Positions 37,700 through 46,577 of a stretch of DNA of 64,000 bases are shown in pieces. The stretch's first letter is position 1. The number at the start of each line of letters is the position of its first letter. Below the pieces are notes generated by a model. That model did not search any database. It had not been told where the DNA came from and saw nothing but the letters and a program-made list of their open reading frames with translations. Both the position numbers and the translations under genes were made by a program. Source of the DNA: Salegentibacter flavus (GTDB lineage: Bacteria > Bacteroidota > Bacteroidia > Flavobacteriales > Flavobacteriaceae); NCBI RefSeq assembly GCF_900115145.1, contig NZ_FOVL01000014.1, positions 42,105-106,104 of the forward strand, written 5' to 3'.

Positions 37700-37792
37700 T
37701 GCATAATCCGCTGAAAGCGGACAGGCGTTCCGTTTCAAAACGGACACTTTTCTTCTAAAATTTTGGTTAAGTTAATTAAAATTTTTTTGCTC

Positions 37793-38521
37793 TTATTTTC
37801 TAAATTTTCTCATCGATTCCCCTTGCAATTCTATGCGGTAAGAACCATTGGTTAATCGATCAAGGATCGCGTCGGCAACCGTTGGTTCCTTAAAGCAGTC
37901 GAACCAGGATTTTACAGGCAATTGTGAGGTTATGATCGTGGAAGAACTTCCATGTCTCTCGTCAACAAGATCCAATAGCATATTACACTGTTTATGATCG
38001 ATTTGTTTAAGACCAAAGTCGTCGATGATAAGCAGTTTTGTTTTAGCTATTTTATCCATAAACTTAAAATAACTGCCATCTGCCTTGGCCAGTGTCATTC
38101 GGTCCAGGAGTTTATTAGCCGTAAAATACATGGTTTTAAGTTCCTGAGCACATGCCTGGAATCCCAAAGCACAAGCGATAAACGATTTACCAACCCCGGT
38201 TGGTCCTGTGATGATCAGGTCTCTTGACTTTTTAATCCAATCTCCCTGTTGTAGGCGAAGCAGCATATTTTTATCCATACCTCGGGGCTGATTAAAATTG
38301 ATTTGTTCAAAGGAGGCTTGCTGTTTAAACCGTGCCTGGCGGATCAGACGCTTTAATTTCTTATTGTAGCGGTCTTCGTATTCGGCTTCAATAAGATGGG
38401 CGATACACTCATCCAGGGAGAAGTTCTTCTCCTGGGTGCTATCGGTAATTTCCCGATAGGCTTGTGCAAAGCCGTGTAAACGCATAGTGTGTAACTTTTC
38501 GAAGGTGGCATTTGTATTCAT
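37793..38521 (-). CDS. istB: IS21 helper ATPase IstB
   Basis: Protein of 242 aa, an AAA+ ATPase related to DnaC/DnaA. Walker A is GPTGVGKSF, Walker B is LLIIDDFGL, followed by sensor-1-like TIITSQLPVKSW. IstB assembles on target DNA and licenses IstA-mediated insertion. It follows istA by 11 bp. Intact. Confidence 0.95.
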   Translation of the reverse strand: MNTNATFEKLHTMRLHGFAQAYREITDSTQEKNFSLDECIAHLIEAEYEDRYNKKLKRLIRQARFKQQASFEQINFNQPRGMDKNMLLRLQQGDWIKKSRDLIITGPTGVGKSFIACALGFQACAQELKTMYFTANKLLDRMTLAKADGSYFKFMDKIAKTKLLIIDDFGLKQIDHKQCNMLLDLVDERHGSSSTIITSQLPVKSWFDCFKEPTVADAILDRLTNGSYRIELQGESMRKFRK

Positions 38522-38532
38522 AAGTATTGATT

Positions 38533-40080
38533 TTAATTAAAGTTTTCTTTTCCTCGTATATTATTATGGGTGGGTAATTCGAACAGTTCAAGAGGTTCCT
38601 CTTCCACATTAAAAGTCTTGTTATTGAGCATATTCTTGATGAACTTATATTGCAGACAATTCATTTCAAGGGCTTTTTCACAGGCTTTTCGATAAGCTGG
38701 TTTGGGATGTTTTTTGGCCAGGTTTAATAATCCCATACAGCTTCTGTAGGCCTGTTCCGGGTGGGGACGACTATCTAGTATCCTAGCAATGAGTTGTTCC
38801 ACTTCAGGTCCTATGGACCGGCCCCAACTGATGAACCGCTCCGAGGTCCATTCCGCCTGAAAACGGTGATGGGCAGGACGGTGTTCATTCTTAGTTGTAT
38901 AGCCATAAGGCTTACGATTTCGCTGGTGCAAAGCAATTCTTTCATTATTAAAATAGGCCTCCACATTCGAGAGGGTATAAATAACTTTTACCTTTTTGCC
39001 GGTATATTTAAAGGGAATGCTGTAATAGTGTTTATCAGCTTTTAAATAAATATGATGATTGTATTGCACCTTGAGTTGACAGAAGTGTTTTAACTCATAG
39101 AAGGTAGTTGGCAAGGGTTTTAATTCCTGCTTTTCTACCTGATCAAAAAGGCTTTGCCGGCTGTAGGATTTATGCTGAAAGTTCTTTTTGTTATGCAGCT
39201 CAAGCTTCTCCCAAAGTGCCTGATTCAGTTCTTCCAGGGAGTAGAAAACCTCATTGCGTAAAGGAGCATAAATACGTTGGTAGGCTAAACGTACAAAGTT
39301 CTCCGCTAGACTTTTATCTTTCGGATGTAAAGCCCTGGCCGGTAATATTACGGTTTGATAATGCTCCCCAAAATCCTGATAGGTTTGATTTACTTTAGGC
39401 TCGTACTTATTGGATTTGCTCACCGCAGAGCGAAGGCAATCCGGTACAATGGCGGCAGGGGCTCCTCCGTAAAATTGAAGTGCATTTTGATTGACTGCTA
39501 TCCAATCCTCTTTCTTTTGTGAGTGGACCGCTTCGATATAACTAAGCTGGCTGCAACCCAGTACACTGACAAATACCTCGCAGGCTTCTCGCTCCCCGGT
39601 AGCCGGGTCAGTGATGTAAAGTTTTTTACCCGTAAAGTCCACAAAGAGTTTATCTCCAGCCTTATGCTCCATATGCATGCTGACTTTACTCTCTTTGCGC
39701 CAATGGTAATAATGGTGGCAGAACTGGCTGTATTCATAGCCATCCTTGTGCGTTTGTTGATATTCCTCCCACAGCAGATGCAGGGTGACACCTACTTTCT
39801 TAAGGTCTCTTTCAAAGTCAGGAAATAGCTTTTCTAAGGCCGTGTAGCGGGGGTTCTGTGTCTTCTTTCTGATGTTAATCAGGTTGATGAGTTCACTGTC
39901 ATTCATCCCGGAGATTGCCGAAATGGAGACCCCGCTGCTTTTAAAACCAGCAATATACTGGCTTGCTGCAGTTTTCCCAATACCGGCTACCTTAGCCGCT
40001 TTCCGGCCACTGAGTCCTTGTTTAAAATATAATCGTAATAGTTCGCGTACTTCTCTCATACCTATCGGATTGTTGGCCAT
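38533..40080 (-). CDS. istA: IS21 transposase IstA
   Basis: Protein of 515 aa. An N-terminal helix-turn-helix (GLSGRKAAKVAGIGKTAASQ) precedes an integrase-type DDE core: first Asp in KLFVDFTGKKL, second in AAIVPDCLRSAV and the Glu in PKDKSLAENFVRLAY. A C-terminal beta-barrel Mu-type domain follows. All three acidic residues are present, so it looks active. The ISL3 insertion begins 55 bp upstream of its start and separates istA from the outer right end, which could change its promoter. Confidence 0.95.
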   Translation of the reverse strand: MANNPIGMREVRELLRLYFKQGLSGRKAAKVAGIGKTAASQYIAGFKSSGVSISAISGMNDSELINLINIRKKTQNPRYTALEKLFPDFERDLKKVGVTLHLLWEEYQQTHKDGYEYSQFCHHYYHWRKESKVSMHMEHKAGDKLFVDFTGKKLYITDPATGEREACEVFVSVLGCSQLSYIEAVHSQKKEDWIAVNQNALQFYGGAPAAIVPDCLRSAVSKSNKYEPKVNQTYQDFGEHYQTVILPARALHPKDKSLAENFVRLAYQRIYAPLRNEVFYSLEELNQALWEKLELHNKKNFQHKSYSRQSLFDQVEKQELKPLPTTFYELKHFCQLKVQYNHHIYLKADKHYYSIPFKYTGKKVKVIYTLSNVEAYFNNERIALHQRNRKPYGYTTKNEHRPAHHRFQAEWTSERFISWGRSIGPEVEQLIARILDSRPHPEQAYRSCMGLLNLAKKHPKPAYRKACEKALEMNCLQYKFIKNMLNNKTFNVEEEPLELFELPTHNNIRGKENFN

Positions 40081-40157
40081 TATCCTTTCTTTTAAAAGTT
40101 AATGGCACTAAGATGAGAAAAGTGTCCGTTTTGCGGCTCTTCGTCACTTTTGGTGAA

Positions 40158-41726
40158 TTATGCAGAACTCGCCAACACCATTTTTCTTAAAAGGTGAAAA
40201 TCAGCTCTACCGTACATCATTCTTTTGATATTCTTTAGTTTATTAACGTGCCCTTCAACTTGTCCATTGCTGATGGGACTTACCACGGCCTGGTTTACAG
40301 CATCAAAATCTTTTTGTATCCCTTTGGCAAAATTCCGCAGTTCTGATGTGGGTTCTGACGCCTTTATAAGCCAATCCTGTAATGTTCCCTCTATTTTATC
40401 TAAAAATAAATTCTTAAAGCCGCTGGTAAGCTGAGCTGTGGCCTTAATCCCTGGAGCTTTTCTATAAAGGAAATCGAGAAAACTCTGATCCTTTGAATTC
40501 AATTTATCCTTCTGCTGTAATACCATAAAGGAAAGTCTTGAAGTAGACCAGGTTTCTATGGGAGGTAATTTTGGCAACCGAGGATTGTCAGGTTTAATGA
40601 ATCGATTCATATTATGGCAGAACTGCGTGTACTTTCCATTAAAACCCTGAGCACGGATATTAGCATATAGAGTTAAATAATCCTGAACTTGACAAAATTC
40701 CTGGAGATAGGCCTTGAATTGAAAAAAGTTTGTCAGTGATTTTCCGTTTAATGGGGATTTTTTGCGAGGTAATTCCTCCAGCTGAAGATATTTTTTTATA
40801 GTTCTGTGGTGAGCGTGAAGCATTTTGGCAATCGCTTTTATGCCATAGCCTTGCAGGGAAAGTTCTTTGGCTTTTTCAAATTTTATCTGCCGCTGAGAGT
40901 TGGGGGTATCTGGTTTAAAAAGAACTTCGGGAACTTTTTCTGATACGAGTTCTCCCCGACTATATTCCACAAATGCTTCTTTAAGTACTGAATTATGCTT
41001 GTAAAGTGTCTTTTGGAAGGCTTCTCTCAGGTTAACCAACAGATGGAATCTATCGGCTACCTCAATGGCATTTGCAGTACCATCTTTGATGCCTCTGGAA
41101 TATGCACTGGCTCGATCCCGGGAGACCGTGTGGATTTCGGGATGCCTTGAAAGCCATTGAGATAAAGTACCTGCTTCCCTATTAGGTAATAAATCGATTA
41201 CTTTCCTTTGCTCAAGATCGACGATAATGGTTCCATAGTTCCTCCCTTTCTTAAATGCCCAATCATCTACTCCTACGATTCCGGAAGTGGTGAGTGGTTC
41301 TATTATTTCCAGTTGTTTCACAAGGCGTAACATTGTCGAAGAGCTCACCGGACTTCCAACAATACGGCTGATCACCGCTCCCTTGTTTCCGCCAACCTCG
41401 AGACCTATCCTACGCAGTACATCTGCCGATCGACATAAACGTCTGGCATATGGCCGGATCCCAGTGGTAAAGCGTTCCGTAAATACCTTACGTGGGCAGC
41501 GTTTATTCCTGCAAAAAAATTTTCTCGATCTCAACTGTAATTGTACTAGTTTTCCTGATATTGGAAGATCTGCCAAGGTTCGGACATAATGACTGTGAAT
41601 GCTGTTACTATTTTTAGTGCATAAAGAACAGCTACTGATTCTTTGTTTAGGAATCATCGTCAAAACAATATTTGTATCAGTTTGATATATAGCTATTTGT
41701 TTTATTTTCAAATTCGGGGGGAGCAT
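40158..41726 (-). CDS. ISL3-family transposase
   Basis: Protein of 522 aa. An N-terminal ISL3 zinc finger has CSLCTK and, later, FFCRNKRCPRKVF. A helix-turn-helix lies in the middle (LQGYGIKAIAKMLHAHHRT). The DDE catalytic core has VGVDDWAFKKG (first Asp), VSRDRASAYSRG (second Asp) and SNGQVEGHVNKLK (Glu). The C-terminal RMMYGRADFHLLRKMVL is the family hallmark. It appears intact. Confidence 0.95.
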   Translation of the reverse strand: MLPPNLKIKQIAIYQTDTNIVLTMIPKQRISSCSLCTKNSNSIHSHYVRTLADLPISGKLVQLQLRSRKFFCRNKRCPRKVFTERFTTGIRPYARRLCRSADVLRRIGLEVGGNKGAVISRIVGSPVSSSTMLRLVKQLEIIEPLTTSGIVGVDDWAFKKGRNYGTIIVDLEQRKVIDLLPNREAGTLSQWLSRHPEIHTVSRDRASAYSRGIKDGTANAIEVADRFHLLVNLREAFQKTLYKHNSVLKEAFVEYSRGELVSEKVPEVLFKPDTPNSQRQIKFEKAKELSLQGYGIKAIAKMLHAHHRTIKKYLQLEELPRKKSPLNGKSLTNFFQFKAYLQEFCQVQDYLTLYANIRAQGFNGKYTQFCHNMNRFIKPDNPRLPKLPPIETWSTSRLSFMVLQQKDKLNSKDQSFLDFLYRKAPGIKATAQLTSGFKNLFLDKIEGTLQDWLIKASEPTSELRNFAKGIQKDFDAVNQAVVSPISNGQVEGHVNKLKNIKRMMYGRADFHLLRKMVLASSA

Positions 41727-41800
41727 AGTAAAGAGTTTATAAATACCCTATTAAAATACACAAATAATACGTATATTTACGCCTTTTTTAGAAGAAATTC

Positions 41801-42268
41801 ATGACAAAAAATACCATAAATCCGGAAAGATTAAAGCCTCAGAAGATCAAAAAACTTCTAAAAAGCAAGGAGGAATATAAGATCGCTTTGAGGTTGCAAA
41901 TGGTTTATCTTATATCCCAAGGAAAATCAAGCAGAGAGGTAGCCGAAATTTACCAGGTGAGTTTTAAGAATGTGCTAAACTGGGTCCATCGGTTTGAAAA
42001 GGAAGGAATTGAAGGTCTCAAAGATAAAGAAGGACGCGGTAGAAAAGCTTCTTTAAGTACAAAGGACCAAGACCAAATTAAAAATACCATTATAAATATA
42101 TCTCCTTCTGAATTTGGCTATTCAGCGGAGAGATGGACTGGACCTCTTTTATTAAAGTGGGTCAATGAAGAATATGAAACAAACTTCACAGCCACTACAA
42201 TTTATAAACTACTTGATAAAATTGGACTGGAGTTCCAGAATGGGAAAGGTTTTGTTCCGCAGAAATGA
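41801..42268 (+). CDS. IS630-like helix-turn-helix protein carried by the ISL3 element
   Basis: Protein of 155 aa. It has two DNA-binding helix-turn-helix parts: QGKSSREVAEIYQVSFKNVL with NWVHRFEKEGIEGLKD, then a winged helix region SAERWTGPLLLKWVNEEYE with TATTIYKLLDKIGLEF. This equals the N-terminal DNA-binding half of IS630/Tc1-type transposases, with no DDE domain. Its own stop lies inside the ISL3 ends, and it is divergent from the transposase across 74 bp containing a TATATTTA -7-like box. It could regulate transposition, or be a captured relic. Confidence 0.75.
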   Translation: MTKNTINPERLKPQKIKKLLKSKEEYKIALRLQMVYLISQGKSSREVAEIYQVSFKNVLNWVHRFEKEGIEGLKDKEGRGRKASLSTKDQDQIKNTIINISPSEFGYSAERWTGPLLLKWVNEEYETNFTATTIYKLLDKIGLEFQNGKGFVPQK

Positions 42269-42358
42269 CTTGTGTAAAAAATTAAAAGAGTTTTCACCAA
42301 AAGTGACGAAGAACCCGCTTTCCAGCGGAATGGGTGTCCGTTTTCACCGGATTGTGCA

Positions 42359-42366
42359 TTCAGTAA
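42359..42366. repeat. 8-bp target site duplication, right copy
   Basis: TTCAGTAA, identical to 37692-37699, directly follows the IS21 right end (...GGATTGTGCA). Confidence 0.9.
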
Positions 42367-42844
42367 TGAATGCTTCTAATTTTTTAATATCTTCAGCAGT
42401 AGTAAACATTAAAATTTGGATACCTTTAAAATTGAAAGATTCCTGCAGGGCTGCTATGTGTGAGGAAGAAACTTTATCATTTATATACAAATTCCGCGTG
42501 GATTGTCTAATGTTAATGTAGTCGAACAAATTATCCTTCTCTATAGATCCTGTTTTATTCAACAATAGTTTAATGAAACTTATGTTTTTATCGTTTGTTA
42601 CAACATTAACTGTACACTCATATCCAAAATGTTTTGCTGCTAAAAGCATATTTTCTGCAGCGCATCCCAGGCTAATGAATAAAGCGTGATTATCTGGATC
42701 TACAATGGGCAATTCCCTTTCAAAATCAGGGTGTATCTGGATCTCATTTTCCTTAACTAAAAACTTCCAGGGCTGAGTATTATGGCCGGAAGGTGCTTTG
42801 GTTCCGTATTCGATAATTTCATTTATTTGCTCCGGATTTTTCAT
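42359..42844 (-). pseudogene. Acg-like nitroreductase, N-terminal half (split by IS21)
   Basis: From ATG 42844 the frame gives 162 nitroreductase codons to the IS boundary; translation would then read four IS-encoded residues and stop. FMN-binding blocks are TKAPSGHNTQPWKF and IRQSTRNLYINDKV, as in Acg-family oxidoreductases. Joined to 37691-37203 at the duplicated octamer, the protein is 324 aa in one frame, with AFITE continuing into GSNRQF. The gene is otherwise undamaged, so the insertion is probably recent. Confidence 0.88.
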
Positions 42845-42923
42845 ATTTTTAAAATTTAAAGGAGTTATTCAATTCTTACTTTTTGGTAGAAACAGGGCTC
42901 TGATTTTAAGTCTGCCACTGGTT

Positions 42924-43583
42924 TTATTTGCTTTGTTTCATTCTTTGTTGGTTTCCAATATGTTTTATTTTTTGTTTCCTGAAACGTAGCGCCAGTAAAA
43001 GCATCATTAATGGCGCAGTAATTATCCAGGGGATGCCAAGTAGTAATATTTTTTCAGAAAAATAAGGGTAGAAATACACAAACGCGATAAGTGGTGTGAC
43101 CAGTACATTTGCCAAAAATGCAGCTCGAACCCACTTGTCGAATCCTTGCTTTTTAAACAGGGGAAGCACGAATAGAGAAGCTATCCCCATAGTGATGTAA
43201 CCTATAGCATCAAAATTCCAAAACAGGGAATGTGGATACTGTACGAGCACTTCAATTTGGTCGGCTCTGCCCTGTAAGGTAAAAGGAATAACCGTTGCGA
43301 GCTGCACCACGTAATTTGCAGTAACAAAAATCGCGTAGATCACCGTGAAGATAAGCGCAGCGTGGCTCCAGAATTTTTTCTGCTTAGGTGTTACATAATG
43401 AAGCGCTAAGATCTCTAATAAAAACGGAATCACGATACAGAGAGAAAATCCATAGATTGAAATCTCATCATAAGGATAGCTAAGCAAACCCAAAAGTTGG
43501 AGGATTTGCGCAATCACAAAAAATACGTTTGCCGTAAATGCAAACATTCCGGCTATAAAACCTATGTTGTAGATTTTCCTCAT
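42924..43583 (-). CDS. Multi-pass membrane protein of unknown function
   Basis: Protein of 219 aa with about six hydrophobic segments (near residues 8-35, 45-62, 72-98, 118-140, 148-170 and 178-198) and a basic C-terminal tail. I do not recognise the family, though the layout resembles small uncharacterised DUF membrane proteins of Bacteroidota. It ends 79 bp upstream of the split nitroreductase on the same strand and may have been its operon partner. Confidence 0.7.
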   Translation of the reverse strand: MRKIYNIGFIAGMFAFTANVFFVIAQILQLLGLLSYPYDEISIYGFSLCIVIPFLLEILALHYVTPKQKKFWSHAALIFTVIYAIFVTANYVVQLATVIPFTLQGRADQIEVLVQYPHSLFWNFDAIGYITMGIASLFVLPLFKKQGFDKWVRAAFLANVLVTPLIAFVYFYPYFSEKILLLGIPWIITAPLMMLLLALRFRKQKIKHIGNQQRMKQSK

Positions 43584-43975
43584 CGTGGCGTTTTATTAAT
43601 ACTTTATATCAAAAACCTAGAACTCTCCCATAACCGCTGGCTCAGGATAAGGACAGATGGCCCATTTTAAATATGATTTAGTTTGTAACAAATTTTTTAT
43701 TAAAAATAGGATGCATCAACTATTTTAAAAATGATATATCTCAGCATAAAAATCTATTAAACAGATAATTAGCTGGTTTTTGGTTAATCTTTTAATGAGA
43801 AGTAGAATCCGAAACCAATGTCTAATCTTTAGGCTTTACTGTTTAAAAAATCACATAGGGAATTTGCTGATATGGATTTAAAACAGGAACAAGCCCTCCC
43901 TTAAACAAGTGTCAAATTTTTTATTATTTAACAAATTTTTACGCAACTCCCCTATTTCTTTGTATTTTGAAGGCT
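43584..43975. other. Intergenic region without recognisable gene
   Basis: About 390 bp of AT-rich DNA between divergent genes. No ORF with a family resemblance, no strong hairpin and no clear TANNTTTG box were seen. It presumably contains the promoters of the membrane protein and of the MltF-like gene. Confidence 0.6.
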
Positions 43976-45430
43976 ATGAAGTTAAAAAGGAGTGCTCTTT
44001 TCATTGTTGTTCTTATAATTTTCGCAGCTTGTTCTCAAGGGAATAATGGCTCCGGGGATGGCGTGTTTGGAACCAAACAAGACCCTAAACCTTATAAAAT
44101 TTCTAAAGATCTAAAGGCCATACAGGAAGATGGGGTGCTACATGCGATAAGCATATACAATTCCACAAGCTATTTTCTGTATAAGGGAATGCCCATGGGC
44201 TTTGAGTATGAGTTATTATCCCGCCTCGCCAAAAACCTAGGCTTAAAACTGAAAATCACAATCGCTGAAGATATCAATGACCTATTTGATATGTTAAACA
44301 ATGGCGAAGCCGATTTAATCGCCTATGGTTTAACCATAACTGAGCCCAGAAAAAACCTGGTAAGTTTTACAGAAAACCACTACGTAACCCACCAGGCTTT
44401 AGTACAGCGAATGCCCGACAATTGGCGCTCCCTACCCGGCTACAAAATCGATAAACAATTAATTTTAAACACGCTGGAATTAATAAACGATACCGTATGG
44501 GTTAGAGAAAATTCATCTTATGCTGAAAGACTTGAAAACCTGCAGAATGAGATTGGTGCTGAAATTCCGATAGAACATATTGAAGGAAATATTACTACAG
44601 ATGAAATAATTAAAATGGTAGTGGATGGCGAAATTGAAAGAACAATTGCCGATTATAATATCGCGGCTGTTAATAAGACCTACTACCCTATTCTAAATAT
44701 CGACACCAGGGTTTCCTTTTCGCAACGCATAGCCTGGGCGGTAAGACAGAATTCTCCCAACCTGCTCAAGGCGATAAACAAATGGATTAAAAAAGAGAAA
44801 AAGTCAGACGATTACTATGTGATTTATAACAAGTACTTTAAAAATACCAGATCTAATAGGAGTAGGATTAAAAGCGATTTCTACAGTAAAAACAGCAATA
44901 AGATTAGTAAGTACGACGATATTATTAAAGCAAATGCTTCTGAAATAGGATGGGATTGGCGTTTCCTTTCTTCCCAAATTTACCAGGAATCCAGGTTTGA
45001 TCCTAAAGCAGAGTCCTGGGCAGGGGCAACCGGCCTAATACAATTAATGCCGGCTACCGCCAAAGAAGTTGGCGTTAGCAACAATTACAATCCGGAACAA
45101 AATGTAAAAGGGGGCGTAAAATATTTAGAAAGGATGCGTGATAATTTTGAAGTCGTGGAAGACTCAATCCAAAAAGTGAAGTTCACTTTAGCCGCTTTCA
45201 ACTGTGGCGCCGGTCATGTTTATGACGCTATGCGCCTGGCAGAAAAAAATGGCAAGAACCCGCATGTATGGGATGAAAATGTAGAAAAATATATGCTGAA
45301 ATTAAAGGATAAGAAATACTACCTGGATGATGTGGTTAGACATGGGTTCGTGAGAGGAACAGAACCATACAATTATGTAAGAGATATATTTTTACGCTAC
45401 GAGCACTACAAACAATTTATTGAAGAATAA
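43976..45430 (+). CDS. mltF: MltF-type membrane-bound lytic murein transglycosylase
   Basis: Protein of 484 aa from ATG 43976, with a lipoprotein signal (lipobox FAAC). Residues about 45-285 form a solute-binding (SBP_bac_3) regulatory domain (LHAISIYNSTSYF, GEADLIAYGLTITEPR). Residues about 315-450 form an SLT lysozyme-like domain with the catalytic Glu in SSQIYQESRFDPKA, then GATGLIQLMPATA and AAFNCGAGHV. This is the MltF architecture, which cleaves peptidoglycan glycans with 1,6-anhydro product formation. Lipid anchoring suggests outer-membrane localisation. Confidence 0.92.
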   Translation: MKLKRSALFIVVLIIFAACSQGNNGSGDGVFGTKQDPKPYKISKDLKAIQEDGVLHAISIYNSTSYFLYKGMPMGFEYELLSRLAKNLGLKLKITIAEDINDLFDMLNNGEADLIAYGLTITEPRKNLVSFTENHYVTHQALVQRMPDNWRSLPGYKIDKQLILNTLELINDTVWVRENSSYAERLENLQNEIGAEIPIEHIEGNITTDEIIKMVVDGEIERTIADYNIAAVNKTYYPILNIDTRVSFSQRIAWAVRQNSPNLLKAINKWIKKEKKSDDYYVIYNKYFKNTRSNRSRIKSDFYSKNSNKISKYDDIIKANASEIGWDWRFLSSQIYQESRFDPKAESWAGATGLIQLMPATAKEVGVSNNYNPEQNVKGGVKYLERMRDNFEVVEDSIQKVKFTLAAFNCGAGHVYDAMRLAEKNGKNPHVWDENVEKYMLKLKDKKYYLDDVVRHGFVRGTEPYNYVRDIFLRYEHYKQFIEE

Positions 45431-45507
45431 ACCCCGACTTAAAGATGGTCATCACTCATTCTGCCTTTTTTCACAAAGAACAAATGCCTGGTAACTCTAC
45501 TAAATCC

Positions 45508-46368
45508 CTAGCTCCTGGTGCGTTCTATAAAAAACTGCTGTAATTTTTTAGTAATACTGTCTTTGCTGGCACTATAAACCTTTTTGTTTTTGTGGGTAAT
45601 GGAAGTTACGGGGATAATTTGCGTGGTGGTACCGGTTACAAAAATCTCTTCTACTTCCACCAGTTCGTCAATATGAACGGCTTTTTCACGCACTTTGATC
45701 CCTAAGTCGGAGCAGATTTTAATCACTTCGGCCCGGGTAATGCCCGAGAGAATCTGGGGACCTTCGGGATGGGTATGCACCACCCCGTATTTTACAAAAA
45801 AGAGGCTGGAGTGGGAACCTTCGGTAAAATATCCTTTACGTACCAGCAGGTTTTCAGCGAAACCGGCAGCGACGGCTTCTTCGTTGGCCATTACATTGGC
45901 TAAAAGGGCGGTAGATTTAATATCACAACGATGCCAGCGCTTATCTTCAGTAGCCATTACGTCCCAGGTCTTTTTTTCAAAGCCTTCCAAAATCACGGGG
46001 AAGACATACAGCAAAACGGTGGGCCTGGCATCCTCGGGATAATAATGGGTTCTGGGGGCCACCCCGCGGGTAACCTGCATATAGACCGCGCAATCTTCAG
46101 TAGAAAGTTTTGCCCGCTCTATGGCTTCATAAATAACCTCCTCCAAAGAAAATGCATCAAAATCCAGGCTTATCTCATCCAGGCAATACTGAAGCCGCTG
46201 CAAATGCTCCTTCAGTTTAAAGGCTTTTCCCTTATAAAACGGACTCACTTCGTAGATCCCGTCCCCCAGCATAAAGCCGCGGTCAAAAACAGAGACCTGT
46301 GCTTTTTCCGGTTTTAGCCAGCTGCCGTTCAGGTAAACTTCTTTGGGATAGGATTTTTTAGGTTTCAC
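45508..46368 (-). CDS. Class IV aminotransferase (D-amino acid / branched-chain type)
   Basis: Protein of 286 aa of fold type IV PLP enzymes. VFDRGFMLGDGIYEV opens the domain. The Schiff-base Lys is in CDIKSTALLANVMA. The cofactor-phosphate loop contains SGITRAEVIKI, and VTGTTTQIIPV is near the end. The family includes D-alanine transaminase, branched-chain transaminase and aminodeoxychorismate lyase. The RxTRGVAPRTH region is closest to D-amino acid transaminase, but I hold that only loosely. It is monocistronic as far as can be seen. Confidence 0.88.
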   Translation of the reverse strand: MKPKKSYPKEVYLNGSWLKPEKAQVSVFDRGFMLGDGIYEVSPFYKGKAFKLKEHLQRLQYCLDEISLDFDAFSLEEVIYEAIERAKLSTEDCAVYMQVTRGVAPRTHYYPEDARPTVLLYVFPVILEGFEKKTWDVMATEDKRWHRCDIKSTALLANVMANEEAVAAGFAENLLVRKGYFTEGSHSSLFFVKYGVVHTHPEGPQILSGITRAEVIKICSDLGIKVREKAVHIDELVEVEEIFVTGTTTQIIPVTSITHKNKKVYSASKDSITKKLQQFFIERTRS

Positions 46369-46484
46369 GTTGAGATGGTATAAAGTATATTGATTATAGA
46401 ATAATTGCTCTTCAATAGATAAGGTAAAAATCGGAAAATACAGGAGAAATCAGCTTAAAAAAAAGATAATGTTTTTTCCCATCA

Positions 46485-46524
46485 CCCTGAACCTGTCTTG
46501 CCGGCAGGCAGGCTCGATTCAGGG
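46485..46524 (+). repeat. Nested palindrome with interspersed repeat (copy 2)
   Basis: CCCTGAA ... TTCAGGG form an outer stem around the 21-mer at 46492-46512, itself a palindrome (CCGGCAGG core) resembling 26428-26448. It looks as though one palindromic repeat has been inserted into another. Confidence 0.55.
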
Positions 46525-46577
46525 TCTCAATTTAGTGAATAGGGAACATTAAACAAATAAAACTTAACTCGATGGGA

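Larger units (their letters stand above)
40135..42315. mobile_element. ISL3-family element with a passenger HTH gene
   Basis: Terminal inverted repeats of 23 bp (22 identical) begin GGCTCTTCGTCACTTTTGG at 40135 and, inverted, GGTTCTTCGTCACTTTTGG at 42315. The 2181-bp element holds a minus-strand ISL3 transposase whose stop codon follows the left repeat immediately, and a divergent HTH gene. The flanking octamers CGTTTTGC (left) and CGCTTTCC (right) occupy the place of an 8-bp duplication but differ at two positions. It sits in the right terminal region of the IS21. Confidence 0.88.
37700..42358 (-). mobile_element. IS21-family element carrying a nested ISL3
   Basis: Ends are TGCATAATCCGCTGAAAGCG at 37700 and, inverted, TGCACAATCCGGTGAAAACG at 42358: TG...CA termini typical of IS21. 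The left end contains repeated palindromic units CCGCTGAAAGCGGACA and CCGTTTCAAAACGGACAC, resembling multiple transposase sites. The element is 4659 bp; removing the ISL3 (2181 bp plus one 8-bp duplication) leaves about 2470 bp, a normal IS21 size. It carries istB and istA on the minus strand and is flanked by a perfect 8-bp direct repeat inside a nitroreductase gene. Confidence 0.92.

Noticed and set aside
42165..42521. A 118-aa plus-strand frame crossing the IS21 right boundary
   Set aside because: It begins within the HTH gene, crosses the ISL3 and IS21 ends and then reads antisense to the nitroreductase, so it is a chance frame.
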